A DNA stretch of 64,000 nucleotides from Streptomyces sp. NBC_00193 (GTDB lineage Bacteria; Actinomycetota; Actinomycetes; Streptomycetales; Streptomycetaceae). The notes under the pieces were generated by a model. That model was not told the DNA's origin, did not search any database, and saw nothing but the letters and a program-made list of their open reading frames with translations. Where the stretch lies: assembly GCF_026342735.1 (NCBI RefSeq), contig NZ_JAPEMM010000001.1, positions 2,418,001 to 2,482,000 on the forward strand, given 5' to 3'. Both the position numbers and the translations under genes were made by a program. This document shows, one piece after another, positions 63,574-64,000 of the stretch. How positions within the stretch are numbered: position 1 is the stretch's first letter; every line of letters starts with the position of its first letter.

Positions 63574-63642
63574 AGGACCCTGGGGGGTGGAGATTTGCCC
63601 AGAAACAACACAAAGCCGACACATCCCCACCCCGTCACGTCC

Positions 63643-64000
63643 ATGTGCGCCGAGGGGACCCGTCTCTACACGGCGGCGCTGAGCACCGGCCGGGTGACCC
63701 GCAGCGAGGTCGAGAACGCCCCCTGCCTGCTCGAATTCGCTCTCCTGAGGCCCGACCCCGATGACGCGAACCAGCTCCGCGCGGTTCCGCCGTCCGTCGC
63801 GCTCGCCCAGCGGCTCCATCCGCTCGAACGGGAGATTCAGGACCGGCGCCGGGACACCATAGATCTCACCGACGCATTCGAGCCGTTTCTGACCATCAGC
63901 GCCCAGAGCCCCGCGAACACCCACGCCATCACCGTGCTGGAGGGCTTCGACCAGATCCACACCGCCCTCGACCAGGCCACCGCGGAGTGCCGGACCGAGG
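63643..64000 (+). CDS. 5' part of a probable LuxR-family regulator (partial)
   Basis: The frame runs to the window end for 119 codons: MCAEGTRLYTAALSTGRVTRSEVENAPCLLEFALLRPDPDD, then VALAQRLHPLEREIQDRRRDTIDLTDAFEPFL and AITVLEGFDQIHTALDQATAECRTE. I recall this N-terminal pattern from Streptomyces helix-turn-helix/LuxR regulators; the DNA-binding domain would lie beyond the window. In-frame alternatives ATG 63568 and TTG 63594 exist upstream, so the start is uncertain. It is divergent from the DLGWD peptide operon and may control it. Confidence 0.6.
   Translation, partial: MCAEGTRLYTAALSTGRVTRSEVENAPCLLEFALLRPDPDDANQLRAVPPSVALAQRLHPLEREIQDRRRDTIDLTDAFEPFLTISAQSPANTHAITVLEGFDQIHTALDQATAECRTE

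Overview
The window is high-GC DNA from a Streptomyces-type actinomycete. Third codon positions are strongly G/C, GTG starts are common, four-base ATGA/GTGA gene overlaps are frequent, and core genes are mixed with secreted, two-component and ECF-sigma genes. From memory, unverified, the order ask-asd, recR-ybaB, purA, kyn genes, fbaA, pyrE, clpB resembles the S. coelicolor SCO36xx region, on one side of oriC. A perfect parS site at 49805-49824 fits a position not far from oriC. I saw no tRNA, rRNA, CRISPR array, insertion sequence or integrase.

Layout. 1-7.8 kb: the tail of an unknown gene, a DoxX protein, an HD hydrolase with a cytosine-deaminase-like enzyme, an S9 peptidase, SURF1, and a sigma factor with a membrane-anchored partner. 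7.9-12.1 kb: asd, ask, a DUF5063 gene, recR and ybaB on the minus strand. 12.4-20.3 kb: a SLATT membrane protein, a large GT2-like membrane fusion downstream of a GntR regulator, a class III aminotransferase, and a PfpI/MarR pair behind a perfect inverted-repeat operator. 20.5-29.1 kb: a membrane Ser/Thr kinase, then a run of overlapping genes (DUF1023 hydrolase, acyltransferase, histidine kinase, response regulator) and a second, paralogous two-component pair. 29.2-32.3 kb: an ABC exporter and a divergent GbsR/MarR-like regulator with a palindromic operator between them. 32.5-36.3 kb: an alpha/beta hydrolase, a DUF gene, a degenerate diacylglycerol-kinase-like gene and purA. 36.4-44.7 kb: three secreted proteins sharing a ~120-residue LLDTR...GYY repeat, two of them recent paralogues with near-identical gene starts. 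44.8-47.9 kb: kynurenine pathway (kynA, kynU, likely formamidase). 48.1-55.4 kb: DUF3151, fbaA, pyrE, an epimerase, a CoxG-like protein, a membrane aminopropyltransferase, DUF2617 and a Ser/Cys-rich membrane peptide. 55.5-57.6 kb: a PLP aminotransferase whose 3' end is duplicated around a RelE-like toxin/antitoxin pair. 57.7-62.8 kb: a PIG-V-like mannosyltransferase, YbjN, clpB with a HAIR (HspR) operator, and a PPOX oxidoreductase.

The right edge (62.9-64.0 kb) holds what I consider the best candidate for an undescribed system. A 69-residue exported peptide ends in three DLGWD repeats. It is translationally coupled (TGATG) to a 103-residue protein resembling a Rieske oxygenase domain without a complete set of cluster ligands. 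Divergent from them is a regulator-like gene cut by the window end. A 10-bp-period direct repeat sits in the shared promoter region. Other structural signals include a 38-bp perfect palindrome built around two inverted DnaA boxes and a possible frameshift in the antitoxin gene.
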